A stretch of 64,000 bases of DNA, taken from Hybos culiciformis (Eukaryota > Arthropoda > Insecta > Diptera > Hybotidae). Both the position numbers and the translations under genes were made by a program. Positions within the stretch are counted from its first letter, which is position 1. Each line of letters starts with the position of its first letter. Of this stretch, positions 9,640 to 21,118 are shown in pieces. The stretch lies in the NCBI GenBank assembly GCA_964007475.1, contig OZ023273.1, forward strand, positions 86,384,930 to 86,448,929, written 5' to 3'. Below the pieces are notes generated by a model. That model saw only the letters and a list, made by a program, of their open reading frames with translations, made no database searches and was not told the DNA's origin.

Positions 9640-10210
9640 AACAGAGATGGGAACAGGGGTGTATTATTTCACCTCTGCTTTTTGCTTTGTTTATGAATCC
9701 ATTACTCTTTGAGAGGGGGGCTGAAGATTGATGATTTGCTGATCTGAGTTCTCAAGTATGCCGATGATAGTGTAGTTTTGGCCGCTGATGCGATGCAGCT
9801 ACAGCGATTAATCGAATATTTGGTTTTTTAGTTTAAAACAAGAAATCTTACAATGAATTCAACAAATCCAAAGGGATCCAAAGGGATTGAACAAATCCAA
9901 AGGGAATGATTTTTGGCAAAGGTAGACGCGCGAAAATTGGGAAATTGTTCATCTCCGGAGAAGAAATTAAAATAGTCAGCCTGCAGTTATTCTTACCTGG
10001 GAGAAGTTCTTACTCCCGGACTGGTAATAAATAGTAAAGCTAAAAATAATATAAATAATATATGGGTGGATTTTTTGGGCGAAAGAAGTATACATTTCGA
10101 AGCAAAACTTAAAATTCTTGAGGCAATTTCGCGATCAAATTTACTGTCACGCTGAGCAGGTCTGAGATTTTGGTAATTTCGAAGAGGTGGATAGATAAGC
10201 TTCAGAGATT
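9640..10210 (+). pseudogene. Non-LTR (LINE) reverse transcriptase remnant
   Basis: The plus translation gives VLKYADDSVVLAADAMQLQR (YADD catalytic box near 9757-9768). Upstream is a decayed block matching the usual QGCPLSP..F..Y segment (RDGNRGVLFHLCFLLCL). Downstream comes MIFGKGRRAKIGKLFISGEE then YLG-like sequence and AKLKILEAISRSNLLSRAEQVWDFG. This order is typical of Jockey/R1/CR1-type LINE RTs. Numerous stops and shifts make it a relic. It is cut off on the right by the TIR element starting near 10353. Confidence 0.8.
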
Positions 10211-10352
10211 TTTCGAAAAATGTAAAGATTGTTCGGTTCGGACTGCCCAATAACTTGGAAACTGGCTTTTTGAATTTAGTTCTTTTCACTTCAAATTTCA
10301 TATGGAATATGTCCCCAAAACACTGTTTAATTATGAAGTTTTTAGTTACCCT

Positions 10353-11281
10353 ATACCCCGATCAACCATTCTTTATATTTCTTGAAGAATATTTAAAAGT
10401 CTTGCACCGAATTGGGCAGAAAAATCGATATATAGAATATGTTTTACACTTCTATAATAATATTTAAAATTATTTAACAAACGTTAATTAACTTTAAAAA
10501 TATTTATCATATTTCGTTGAAACTTTCTTTAAAAAAAAATCTTTATATTTATTGCATCGCCTTTAAAAGATTGCAATAAAACTTTAGTTAAATTTCGATA
10601 TAACCAGAAAACGTCGAAAAACTTTATGAATCGATAAAAATATTTTTCTAATTTTCTTAAAATAATTTAACAGAAATATCTTTATGGATAGTCACCATTT
10701 TTTGAAGAATTTGAACTGCTGAACGATATGATTTTTTATATCGGACTTTTTTTACTTAACTTTTAAATTTTATAACACTAAATTTCGATGCAGTTCTTTA
10801 ATATTTTTCTTCATATAAAAATTAAATTTTGTAATAAAAGTCGATAAATATTTTAAAAAAATCAATAGTAATTTAAATTTTACTTTTGATTGGCAAAAAT
10901 TATCATAGGATGTAGCTGAATGGCTAAGATGCTAACACATGAACGTAAGAGACGCAGGTTCAAACCCCGATAGCGGTGCAAAAATAAATTGTATTAAAAA
11001 TGTAATTTAAATAAATATTACCTAATAAATATATATGAAAAAAAATTTATAATAAAAAAAAAAATAAATAAATAAACAAAAATAATAATAAAAAAAATAA
11101 ATAAAAATTTTTTTTGATTTATTTCGGAAAATATGTTAAAGATTTTTTGATACCGATCGATACTTATTTGTGACTGGACAACTTTAAAATCCCGCATCGA
11201 TTGCTAACAATCGGTAAAGACAAATACTCGTGATTTTAATAAAGATTCTTCACGTAAGTATAAAGAATGGTTGATCGGGAC
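10353..11281. mobile_element. ~930-bp TIR element inserted in LINE sequence
   Basis: The inverted termini share CCCGATCAACCATTCTTTAT exactly (about 10356-10376 and 11256-11278), and looser pairing extends to about 45 bp. The interior is A+T-rich and contains the tRNA-like SINE at 10908-10985. There is no transposase. Its target duplication was not settled. Confidence 0.75.
10908..10985 (+). repeat. tRNA-derived SINE head
   Basis: TAGCTGAATGGCTAAGATG is a fair A box and GGTTCAAACCC a good B box, followed by an A-rich, AATA-repeat tail to about 11110. The 5' and 3' acceptor strands do not pair well, so this is SINE rather than tRNA. Confidence 0.55.
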
Positions 11282-11375
11282 ACTATCGAAAAAATCCTAC
11301 AAAAAAAACACATATTGGTTCAGGAGGCAGGAAGAACTCTCGCAGATTCTTTAGATTGGAGTATAGTCTCTTTGC

Positions 11376-11455
11376 TTGAAGATTAAATTTGAATTTAAAA
11401 ATCTGGTTGTATTAGGAGATTTTAATATAAATATTCTTTCCAATTCGATTGAGGC
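11376..11455 (+). pseudogene. LINE endonuclease scrap (GDFN motif)
   Basis: The translation NLVVLGDFNINILSNS contains the GDFN motif of the APE-type endonuclease of LINEs. Only about 25 residues remain before a small-element insertion takes over at about 11460. Confidence 0.5.
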
Positions 11456-11608
11456 TTATTTTTGTCGCTTATATCTTCTTTTATTAATAAATAAATTTTT
11501 TTTTAAGGTACCAAAAAAAATTTTTTTTTTTAATTATAATAAACATCACTTTTTTTGAATTGTAATAAACAAAACAATAATAAATTATTTTTAAAATTTT
11601 TTGACTAT

Positions 11609-12661
11609 TAGTAGAGATATGGACAACGTAATTCACGCGCGTACACGCGCATATACGCACGTAAAAAAACTGTTTTTTTTTTACCTGTTATGTTCAACGC
11701 CGTTCACTTGCGAAAAATAAATATAAAAAAAAATCAAATTTTAAATATTTTGAGGAATTTGCAATAAATATTATTTTTAAAAATTTTATTTTTTTTTTAA
11801 TTTAACTATATTTAACTATATTTTACAAAATTATTACAAAATTAAAATTAATCCACTTTTTTATTTATTTATTTTTTTTTTGATTCAAAATAATATTTTT
11901 TTCCATAGCAACGAAATAAATAATAACAATACAAATGTTTTGACAATCTACGGCGTAAATACTGGGAAAGTTAAAATATTTGAACTTTTACGTACGTAAT
12001 AAGCGAGCTCCACTTTCACTAAATGTTAGTTCTTTAACTTACCTTTAATAAATGCGTCCACACTATATTAATTTACGCTAGTTAAAAAAAATTGTAAACA
12101 AACAAAAATATTTAAAATTGAATTTTAAAAACAATAACAAAAACTACATTTATTTGAATTTGAAGAAAAATATTTAATAATTAGAAATAAAAATTAATAA
12201 CAAATCTTAAAATAACAATGAAAATCAAAAAAAAAAATAAATAAAAAAAAATTATTGTATGGAATAATTTTTTAATTTTTTTTATTATTGGTTTTTATTT
12301 TGTTTGTTTATTTTTTTTTACTAAAAAAAAACTATGCAATACCTCTGAATTAAAAAAAAACTCACTCAAACAAAAAGAAAAACAATGTCAGATACCTCTA
12401 AATACAAAAAATTCACTCCCAACCCTGAGTATGAACTAGCTTTTTTGTAATAGCTAGTTATTTTTTTCTTTTTTTTTTGTATAGAAAACGTTAGTTCATA
12501 GGTTAGTATATAGGTCCGTTCGAGCTAAATGTTAGTTTAAAGGTCTCAGTGGAGCTCGCTTATAAGCTACAATTTACGTCGTTGCTTATAACATCTCTCA
12601 TACATTTTCATACAATTTGATTTTTTACGTACACGCGCGTGAATTGCGTTCACCATATCTC
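11609..12661. mobile_element. Family H MITE, nested copy 2
   Basis: It runs from TAGTAGAGATATGG...GTAATTCACGCGCG to the reverse complement ending CATATCTCTAGTA and sits inside another copy of its own family. It carries the 563-bp element at 12000-12562. The short flank TAT is the same on both sides, a possible target duplication. Confidence 0.75.
12000..12562. mobile_element. TIR element with TAA target duplication, nested in family H
   Basis: The termini TAAGCGAGCTCCACT and AGTGGAGCTCGCTTA are inverted, followed by a second inverted block containing CTAAATGTTAGTT. TAA is duplicated at 11997-11999 and 12563-12565. Excising it restores the family H sequence ...ACGTAAGCTAC. It is PIF/Harbinger-like by target and has no coding capacity. 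Confidence 0.82.
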
Positions 12662-12879
12662 TAGTATATACGGCGTAAAATACTGGGAAATTTAAAATAT
12701 TTTAACTTTTCATAGCAGAACTACGTATTACGTCGTCGTTATTAATCAGCCTCATACAATTCCATACAATTTGACTTTTTTACGCAGAATACTCGCGTGA
12801 ATTAACTCGACAATATTCCTACTATTAATTCGACAATATTCCTACTATTAATTTTTCCTGACAGTTCAAAAAGAGCTAC

Positions 12880-13225
12880 TGATGTCCCTTTACATAAAAT
12901 ACACGAAGCAGTCATAGAACTGCCGACAAAAGTTAATAGTTAAAAGATTTAAGCCCGGAAGACCCTAACCCTCCCCAAAATTTTTGGTCAGATAATCTTT
13001 ATTTCACCAGAGCTACCTATTTTGAAAAAAATTTTTTTTGTATATTTTGAGCCGGGAAGTCCCTAACCGTAGCTCCCTACCCAAAATTTTTGGTCAAGTC
13101 ATCTTTATTTCACCGGAGCTACCTATTTTGAAAATTTTTTTTTTTGCATATTTTGAGCCGGGAAGACCTAACCGTAGCTGCCTACTCAAAATTTTATTTT
13201 GACAGTTAATCTTTATCAATACCAA
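12880..13225. repeat. ~110-bp tandem repeat block (family T), three decayed units
   Basis: Units of the form GAGCCGGGAAGACC.TAACC, GTAGCTCCCTACCCAAAA, TTTTTGGTCAG..AATCTTT, ATTTCACCGGAGCTACCTAT repeat three times. The block is preceded by ACACGAAGCAGTCATAG, the arm of the foldback also found beside the larger copy at 41.5-42.5 kb. Confidence 0.8.
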
Positions 13226-13388
13226 TGGTCAGTTAATCTTTATCAATACCGTAGCTGAATAGTTTTGGCGGATTGCAATGCTAAGGGCGCAGGAAATAGA
13301 TGATAAGTTGGGTCATGAGTCATGACAGAGCAGAAAATCAAAATATGACTTCAGTAAAAATTCGATAGTTTTCGCGATTTTGGTACTT

Positions 13389-14108
13389 TTATGAATTTTC
13401 AGTTTTTTTTAGTATCGCAGCTCTGCTACAATATTTCAATTTTTTGAGGACACAATTCTTATTAACTTGGAAAGTAATTTGTCTGTATATTTCTTTACTA
13501 TTTTCGACACTCTCGTAGACCCACTTTTCGTCATCACCGCGAGCTGAAATTTGGCACACAGGTTCATGTCGCGTGACAATTGAAGCTATCAAAATTTGAA
13601 GCGGAAATTTCCATGGAAAACCCGGAAAATCGGGAAAAATCATTGAAAATTTGGTACAAATTTGAGTAGTGATAAATCCGTTTTAGGGAAAATGCAAAGT
13701 TTTCTGATTTTTCCGAAAAAATTTTCCGGAATTTTCCGACTTTTCCGGAAAATTTTCCGGTATAAAAGTTTTCTAAATTATGCAGGATCTAGTTCCCTAT
13801 CAACTGGCATGGCATGGTGAACTGACAATGGTGAAAACTTGTAGAAAAAATCGAAGAAAATTCATGTAAAACGCTTTTCCGGAGTTTTTCCGACCAAGGA
13901 AGCGTTTGAGCGTTTTGCAACCTGAGACAAAGTTGTAGAGCGAAATGAGTTGCATAAAGTTGCTTTTGCAGAAAACTCCATGGAAAACCCGATAAAGCGG
14001 AAAAATCATCGGAAAAATTTTCATCGATATGATTAGTCATAAAATTGTTTTCAAACATCCATGCAGCACATAATAACAATTTAGTTAACGTGAAAAAGGC
14101 AGAAAATA
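13389..14108 (-). repeat. Dispersed repeat family P, flank of a palindrome
   Basis: About 720 bp that recur, reverse-complemented, at 53150-53815 with high similarity (for example TCAGGTTGCAAAACGCTCAA). Both copies keep overlapping open frames of 74-96 codons, but the sequence is dominated by TTTTCCGG-type simple motifs and matches no protein family I know. A frame conserved only between two copies of a repeat is weak evidence for coding. Confidence 0.75.
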
Positions 14109-14372
14109 AAAATAAGTTAAAAACGAGTTTTCCAAAAAACTGAGGCCAGGCCGCATGAAAAAGTAGAAAATAACTTTTTCTTCACACACAGAGGTGGAGT
14201 CAGATTTTTTGATTGGGACGTAAGTGATTTGATTCATGAAGAGAAAGAATATTCAAGAGAAATGTCCCAATCAAAAAATCTGAGTCCACCTTTGTGTGTG
14301 AAGAAAAAGTTATTTTCTACTTTTTCATGCGGCCTGGCCTCAGTTTTTTGGAAAACTCGTTGTTAACTTATT
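14109..14372. repeat. Large palindrome, ~110-bp arms, ~44-nt loop
   Basis: Arms run AATAAGTTAA.AACGAG...GAGGCCAGGCCGCATGAAA...TTTTTTGATTGGGAC and return as the reverse complement with only a few mismatches. The loop is GTAAGTGATTTGATTCATGA and onward. The second copy is at about 52925-53150. Confidence 0.9.
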
Positions 14373-14384
14373 TTTTAAATTGCA

Positions 14385-14605
14385 ATTGTTGCTGCACAAA
14401 CCTCAATAACCCTGCTATTAATCACAATTCAAAACAAAACTAATACACTAGTACACTACACTGGTGTATTAAAAAACCTTTTATGGACGTTTCATGATTT
14501 AACTTTTTTTTTATAATATTAAAGTTAAATCATAAAACGGTCAAAGAAGCTTTTTTGGTACACTTGTATAGTTTTATTTTGAATTGTGCAACAACTGTGG
14601 CGCGT
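14385..14605. repeat. Imperfect inverted repeat
   Basis: CACAATTCAAAACAAAACTA ... CATGATTTAACTTT is mirrored by AAAGTTAAATCATAAAACGG ... TTTTATTTTGAATTGTGCAAC. It looks like a small decayed foldback element. Confidence 0.65.
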
Positions 14606-15335
14606 AAAAAACTGAAAATTCATAAAAAAGCCGATGTCTCGAAAACTATCGACTTTTTACTGCCATATTTTGATATTCTGGTCAGACCTATCAATTCCCT
14701 AAGTATTGACGTTAACTTACTTGACACTGTATATAAAATGAAAGCCCGTTTTTAAGTGTAGCCTGTAATCGTCTGACCCTATGGAAACTTTATTTTCCGT
14801 AGATGGTTTTAGGCTACTCTCAGCGCTGGAAAATTTTTCTGTTTTTTTGCACCATTTTCAAAAAATTTTTAATGCAAAATTTAAAATTTTTTTTGTAAAC
14901 GACATTTATTGTTATTAATAAAGACTAAAGTGTGTGCGAAACACATTCGCGTCTGGATCCAATAGTTTAAGTATAAAAACAAATACGTTTTTTAAAAAAG
15001 TTTTTTAAAACATCAGAAAAAACAAAATTAGCATAGAATAGTCTCGCTAACGTCGGAATCGTAGAATTTTATACTTTATGTAAAATGAAAGAAAACAATA
15101 TTGCATATATTTTGAGATTCTACAAATTGTCGAAATTTATTTAGTTTGTTTAGTTTAATGGTTTCAAGCATTAAGTGGCAAGCGGACGGACGGTCGGCAT
15201 ACATAGTCCGTTTTTTTTCGATTTTTCATGGAAAACTTATAGAAATAAAAATTTCTATTTGTAAAGACTTAATATTCTATTCCATACTATGTGCAGTACG
15301 GGTTAGATACATTTTGTTAACATCTAAGTTCATTC
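14606..15335. other. Non-coding spacer
   Basis: A 66-codon frame at 14555-14755 has no recognisable features. It is left uncalled. Confidence 0.5.
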
Positions 15336-15339
15336 GTAG

Positions 15340-16721
15340 GTAGGGTAAGAGTGGTACCCTTCGACACCTTAACGGATTTCGAAATAATAGTATAATTTTC
15401 AACAGATTTTTATAATGAATTTAAGTTTAAATCATATTTTGGGATTTAACCTTTCAAATTAAATGATTACTTCTTCTAAATTACAGACAGATTTTAAATA
15501 ATTTGCATTTAAAAAAAACACTTTTTTTTGACGAATCCTCCCTCTGAATGGAGGATTCGTCCATATCCGAGGATGCTTCGACAATTGAAGTGTTGCTTCA
15601 AAAGTTGTACGATTTTTTTTTTCTTTATAAAAAATTTATTTCTTTTTATAATAATTCAAAAAAATAACATTTGATAAAATAATATTAATTAATCAACAAA
15701 AATTAAATAAATCACATTCTCGGATCTTAGTAAACAAATAAAAATATTAATAGTCAAAGCATACCTTGTACCGATTGACAAGGCATCCCACTTTATAAGC
15801 TGTCTAAACTTCGGGTTTAAATAAGGTTTCGCGAATGTTTATAAATAGTTGTTGAGTTAAAGGAGGTTTATCATACAAAAAATTTAGTTGTTTTAAAGTT
15901 GAGTTAGATGTGAGTTAAATCAGGTTCACCTAAAAAATCACACTATTGCTTACTTATAAGCAATGAATATGTTCTGATTACGTAAAAAAATTATCGGTTG
16001 GGCATTTGTGTTTGAATAATTAAGGGGGGAAGTCCATGTAGAAGCCTCAAAATCGGTCAGTTTTTAAACGTATTTTTAAAGGTGATAAAATAATTATATT
16101 GTTTTGAAATTTTAACACAAGTTTATTTAACCTTTTAACAGTACAAACATTTTTTTTTTTTTTTCCCAAACTGCTGTATTTATCACTCTCAATCTATCGA
16201 TCGGAAACCAAAAAATTGAAGTGTTTTCTTTTTATAAGATATTAACGGAAAGGATAAACCTAAAAAATTTAAAAAAAATAATAAAATTCATTATAAAATA
16301 AGCCTTTGAAAAAAAAGTTAGAATTTAGGGCTATTTTTGTAACATTTTTAACCCCTAAAAAGTAATTAATCAACGCGAAATACCAAAAGTTTTAGGTTTA
16401 TCCTTCCGGTAGTAATGTAGAGAAAGGCCTCACCAAATTTCAAACAAATCGATCGATAACTTTTTGAGTTACAACACGAGCAGTTTTTAAAAATACAGTT
16501 TCGAGATAATCGCGTTTAAAGTTTTAGTTCAGGCAAATTACTAGTTTAAGTTACTCCATTCAAATAGCTATAACTCAGCAAATATTCGAAATTTTCCTTC
16601 CCCCTTTCGTCAGTACTCGCTCAATATACCATATTTTCAGATTATCGAAAAAAAAAAAATCGATCGAAATTTCAGAAAGTCAAATCATCCCGAGGGTCAG
16701 ATGATACCACTCTTACCCTAC
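15340..16721. mobile_element. ~1.38-kb non-autonomous TIR element
   Basis: The termini GTAGGGTAAGAGTGGTA and TACCACTCTTACCCTAC are perfect inverse complements, 1.38 kb apart. The interior is non-coding. It includes ATAAATAGTTGTTGA...GAGTTAAATCAGGTTCACCT, also present near 33825-33895, so pieces of the family are dispersed. No target duplication was settled. Confidence 0.8.
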
Positions 16722-17354
16722 ATGTATTATTGAGTTATTAACTATATTTAAGAAATCAATGTTTTTAAAATTTTATGTTCATTTCGGTTCATTTTTATTT
16801 TGTTTGTGATTTATAATTTAAGACTGAAATATAAAAATTTTATTTTGTTATATTTATATAGGAATTTAAATATTTTATAAAACCTGAACCTAAACCTACA
16901 TAATCCATTTTTTTTCGTATTCCTAAGAATGATTTGCAAGGCCGAGGCCCTTATTATTATTTTTATAGTTAAATTTGAAATCAGGATGAATTTTTTGCAG
17001 ATAAATTGAAATAAAATTAATTCATTTGCATCAACAAATTATTTGAAAACCTTTTTCTCTTTTATCAACATTATAAATTTATTAATTAAGAATATTCTTT
17101 GCTTTTCTTTACATATATTATATAATTTTAAGTCCAATAAATATAAAGAAGCCTTATAAAATCATTTCAAAATATGTATATTACATATTTTTTTTTTAAA
17201 ATAAAATTTTAAATTTAATAAAATTTATTTTTACTCGAAAATCATATTTTTGATATTTTTTTTTAAAAAAAAAAGAATATAAAATTAATACTTTATATTT
17301 TTTAATATAATATTATACTCTTGTCAATAGCGTTTAACACAGTCTTCACTTCGA

Positions 17355-18771
17355 ATGGATAACACTTATCAAAAATTTAAATGTCGAGAGGATGCTGTTT
17401 TCGAAGACTATAGAAATGCAATTGGGGATAATATTAATAGTAAATTTTATGGTAAAAGTCCATATAAAACCGGACCGTGCAGTTATCAAGATGAGGTGAA
17501 AAAATATATTTTGAAATGTATTCAAAATAATTTTATTGATTTGTTTTCATTACAAATAAATATAACATTTGATTGATAGGAACTTTGTATTTTTCACACA
17601 GATGATGTCCTAAAATTCGAATAAACTTTTTATCATTTTGTATTTAAAATTCTTATAGTCTAATTAAAAGAAATTCAATATTTCTTTTTAGGGAGCTGAA
17701 GCTCAATATCTGAAAAGAGGTAGAACATCAAAACTAAATAATGAAATGGGAGATTATTTAGAACAACCAAATAAGCCTAACAGTTTGAAAAAAATTCCCG
17801 ATGCGTCTAAAATTCAATACAATAAAGCAATGCATCAACATTGTACTCAACATCATGAACGAATTATTCAAAATTTACATAATTCAAAACAGCCTGATAC
17901 TTATGCTGAAAAAACTCATGATGAGTTATGTCAAGCCTTTGTGAAAAATAGTTCAATTAATCCTAGGCGACAGTTGTACAGTGTTAAGGAATGTATAAAC
18001 CAGCTTCCATCTGATGGATTTGAAAAATGGGATCTCAAGAGACATCAACAATTAAGGCAACGTTATCAAGCACATAAAACACTGAAGAGTCCTGAACAAA
18101 CGCGAAAATATTTAGAAATACTTCAAAAAGGAAAAAAATCGATAATGATGCCAGATTATTCAAGTCCTAAAAATAATTTCGAAGAGCTAAAAACAGGTAA
18201 ACAAGCTGAAAGTGATTCGAATAAACCATTTAAAAAAAATTACGATAACTTGGAAATAAAGTACAAAAACGATGAATTTGGTAACAATCCTTTAGAATCA
18301 AATAATGCTTTAACAGCAACAACAGCATTAAGAAACCCTATATGTGTCAAATTAGATTCTTGTGATGATGATAATAGTGATTCTCAAAGTGAACCAACAA
18401 CTGTGAAAGATTCAAGGCAGAATAAAATTTTATCTGATCGTAGTAAAAGTTCAAATACAACACAAAGTAAGAAAGCAGAAGATTTAATTAATTTAGAAAA
18501 ATCTAGATGTAGTTTGTATCGTGCAATATCTGAAGGCATAGAAAAAATTAATAGTCAAAGAGGTAGTAAAGCTTCTGATAAACTGAGTAGATTAAACGAA
18601 TCCAGTTCCATTGAGAATAATAATTCTGGAGAATTTAATGGGGTTATAAATTATCAGGCGGTTCGGAAAATGATGAAATACGAACGAGAACATCATTATA
18701 GTATTATCAAACAAGAAATAAAACGTCTGGAATCATTGGATAAATTACCAGAAGATTTTTTCACAAAATAA
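17355..18771 (+). CDS. Unrecognised two-exon protein, 406 aa
   Basis: Exon 1 is 17355-17495 (47 codons, ending ...SYQDE) with donor GAG|GTGAAA. Exon 2 is 17692-18771 (359 codons and stop), entered after TTTTTAG in phase 0. The protein is hydrophilic with no signal peptide or membrane segment. The first half is richer in ordered-looking sequence (KIQYNKAMHQHCTQHHERII, RHQQLRQRYQAHKTLKSPEQ). The middle, from about residue 185, is a Ser/Asn/Asp-rich low-complexity stretch. The C-terminus is charged and likely helical (REHHYSIIKQEIKRLESLDK). AATAAA overlaps the stop codon at 18767-18772. I do not recognise the family. Correct splice phase over both exons, a long open frame in A+T-rich DNA and the poly(A) signal argue that it is a real gene. 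Confidence 0.8.
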
Positions 18772-18774
18772 ATG

Positions 18775-19160
18775 TTTAAAAAAAAAATTTAAATAAATTA
18801 AAAAATTGTTTTTGTTTTAATTAATAGAAACTTTATTACCTTTTTATACATAACATAAATTTAAGGATAAAATTATAACGTGTCTGGATTGTGGTTTAAT
18901 TAAGTTTTTAGGATCGCCACATTATCTTGGAAAACAAAAATCTTATGAAGGAGAAACCTCATTTGTTATAGAATTCTCTTTCTTTATATCATTAGTCAAT
19001 AAAAGTTTCTGTTTGCAATTAATAACTATATAGTTTGTAATAACATAATTTGATCAAGATACAAAAGTATTAGGAGGATAAAGTTTGAAAATTATCTGGG
19101 GCCAGATTCTATAAGGAAAATGTACTAAAAAATGTGGTGTGGTTCCGTTATTTTGCTTTC
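18775..19160. other. Non-coding spacer
   Basis: 3' flank of the 406-aa gene. No further feature was seen. Confidence 0.5.
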
Positions 19161-19161
19161 T

Positions 19162-21118
19162 GGGGGGTTATTATGTAACTCGATTCTAAAATGAAATTCG
19201 AGTGAAAACTGAAATCGGAATTATGTAATTCGAATTCGGATTTTTATTTTTCAAGATAAATACACGATAAATACAACTCGAAAAACGAATAAAAATTATT
19301 CGAATTTTGGAAATTTTGTTCGATAACTTTTTTCCAAACAGAAAAAAACTAAATAACCAACCAAAAAAATATTTTGTTTGAAATTTAAGTACATTTTGAA
19401 ATAAAAACTTGATTTTTATTTAAAATTTTCAATTTTTTCAATTTTTTTAATATGTAAGTCCTATTCGAATTCGGATTGATTCGAAAGTTTTTTCGATTCT
19501 ATTATAAAATGGTATTATGTAAATCGAAAGTAAAACAATCGAATAAAGGCAGCTTTAAAAGGTCGGCTACAATGTTTTATTCGAATAAAAAAATGTCAAT
19601 ATCATCTGTTTGTTGTTTGTTTTGGTTTTATTTTTAAAATTGTTTGAAAATTTTAAATAAAAAAACAAAGTGTTTTTTTACCTAAAGTTAAATAATAAAT
19701 TTTTGGCGATACTGCCGTTTCCTTGAAGCTCTCAGAATGGGCTGAAACTTGGAGGGAGGGAAGAGGTGATCCCAAACTCCCAAAACTGAAATCAGTTCTT
19801 AGGGCAAAGGCCCCGTTTCGGAGATAGGGCCCCCAAAAGTTTTCATACATTTTTGTATGGAAATTTTTTTTGTGCTCGATTTGCCCTATTTTCGGGTAGG
19901 TAATAGAGGCGGTCCCTAAAATGTTAAATCCGGGAGGGTTTTTGCGGGAAGGCCTCCATTTCGGAGTTATGGCCCTTCAAAATTTTCAAACGTTACTTCA
20001 TACGTTTTTTAAACAGAACTTTGACCAGAAATTAATTTATCAAAAAGCGGTGTGGAGGGGGCGGGGCAGCATGCTGGCGGTCAGTGGGATTTGACCGCCC
20101 CCTCCCCGTTTTTTGAAAAATTAATTTCTCGTCAAAGTTCTATTTAAAATTTTTTGTGAAAAGGCTTATTCAATGTACAAAAAGTTTAAAAAACGTATTT
20201 CATATGAAGTAACGTATGAAAATTTTGTAGGGTCATAACTCCGAAATGGAGGCCTTCCCGCAAAAACCTTCTCGGATTTAACATTTTAGGAACCGCCTCT
20301 ATTACCTACCCGAAAATAGGGCAAATCGGGCACAAAAAATTTTCCATACAAAAATGTATGAAAATTTTGGGGGGCTCTATCTCCGAAACGGGGCCTTTGC
20401 CCCAAGAACTGATTTCAGTTTTGCGAGTTTGGGCTCCGCCTCTAACCCCCTCCAAGTTTCAGCCCATTCTGAGAGTTTCAAGGAAGCGGCAGTTTAGCCA
20501 AATTTTTAATTAATGGATATTGTTTGACTTCAAATACATTTTGGAAGAAATTTTTTTTTTGTTTTACTTTTTTATTATTTATTTCAAATTTAATATTAAT
20601 ATAAAATATGAATTTAATAATAAATAAATTTAATTTTTAAATAATAACACTCAAAATATATTTTTTAATTTAATTTTATTAAAAATGTAATTACATTTCA
20701 AACAAATTATTTTCTTTTTTGGTTTTTTTTTCTTTCCGTTTGATAAATAGTTATCGAACAAAATTTCCGAAATTCGAATAATTTTTATTCGTTTTTCGAG
20801 TTGCATAATGCCGTGTATATATATCGTCTATATAATGCCGTCAATATTCATAGCCAACTTTATAAAATAAAAAAAATAAAAATAAAAATCCGAATTCGAA
20901 TTACATAATTCCGATTTAAGTTTTCACTCGAATTTAAAACAACAAACATATGATTTTGACATTTTTTTATTCGAATAAAACTTTATAGCCAACCTTTTAA
21001 AGCTGCCTTTATTCGATCATTGTTTGACTTTCGATTTACATAATATCATTTCATAATAGAATCGAAAACAACTTTCGAATCAATCCGAATTCGAATAGGA
21101 GTTACATAATAACCCCCC
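19162..21118. mobile_element. ~1.96-kb element with long terminal inverted repeats (GGGGGGTTATTATGTAACTC)
   Basis: It starts GGGGGGTTATTATGTAACTC and ends with the reverse complement ATAATAACCCCCC. Several more blocks inside pair with each other, for example AAATTCGAGTGAAAACTGAA against TTTTCACTCGAATTT, and AAAGGCAGCTTTAAAAGG against CTTTTAAAGCTGCCTTT. The centre is occupied by the foldback at 19711-20493. A terminus of the same family lies alone at about 33931-33952. No coding capacity was found. Confidence 0.82.
19711..20493. mobile_element. Foldback element, arms of nearly 400 bp, nested in the 19.2-kb element
   Basis: The left arm begins ACTGCCGTTTCCTTGAAGCT and the right arm ends in its reverse complement (..AAGGAAGCGGCAGT). 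Between them almost the whole 780 bp is self-complementary, with a G+C-rich centre (GGAGGGGGCGGG...CCGCCCCCTCCCC) near 20055-20108. The base composition is much more G+C-rich than the surroundings. Arm fragments recur at 23960-24235, 51690-51935 and 59190-59310. Confidence 0.88.

Larger units (their letters stand above)
11460..12845. mobile_element. Family H MITE, truncated copy split by another family H copy
   Basis: 11460-11608 matches 4540-4672 of copy 1, and 12662-12845 matches 4680-4840 (ACGGCGTAAAATACTGGG onward to the CTACTATTA end). Between them sits a complete family H copy. The left end of the outer copy is missing. Confidence 0.75.

Noticed and set aside
10908..10985. Possible functional tRNA gene
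   Set aside because: Good Pol III boxes but no clover-leaf, and an A-rich SINE tail.
13389..14079. Overlapping minus-strand frames of 74-96 codons
   Set aside because: They are in the family P repeat with TTTTCCGG-type simple sequence. The counterpart at 53.2-53.8 kb is open too, but both copies are too similar for that to show selection, and two frames overlap.
17496..17576. Unspliced extension of exon 1 of the 406-aa gene
   Set aside because: The downstream codons after ...SYQDE lead to a stop at 17574, whereas the GTGAAA donor joins in phase to the long second exon.
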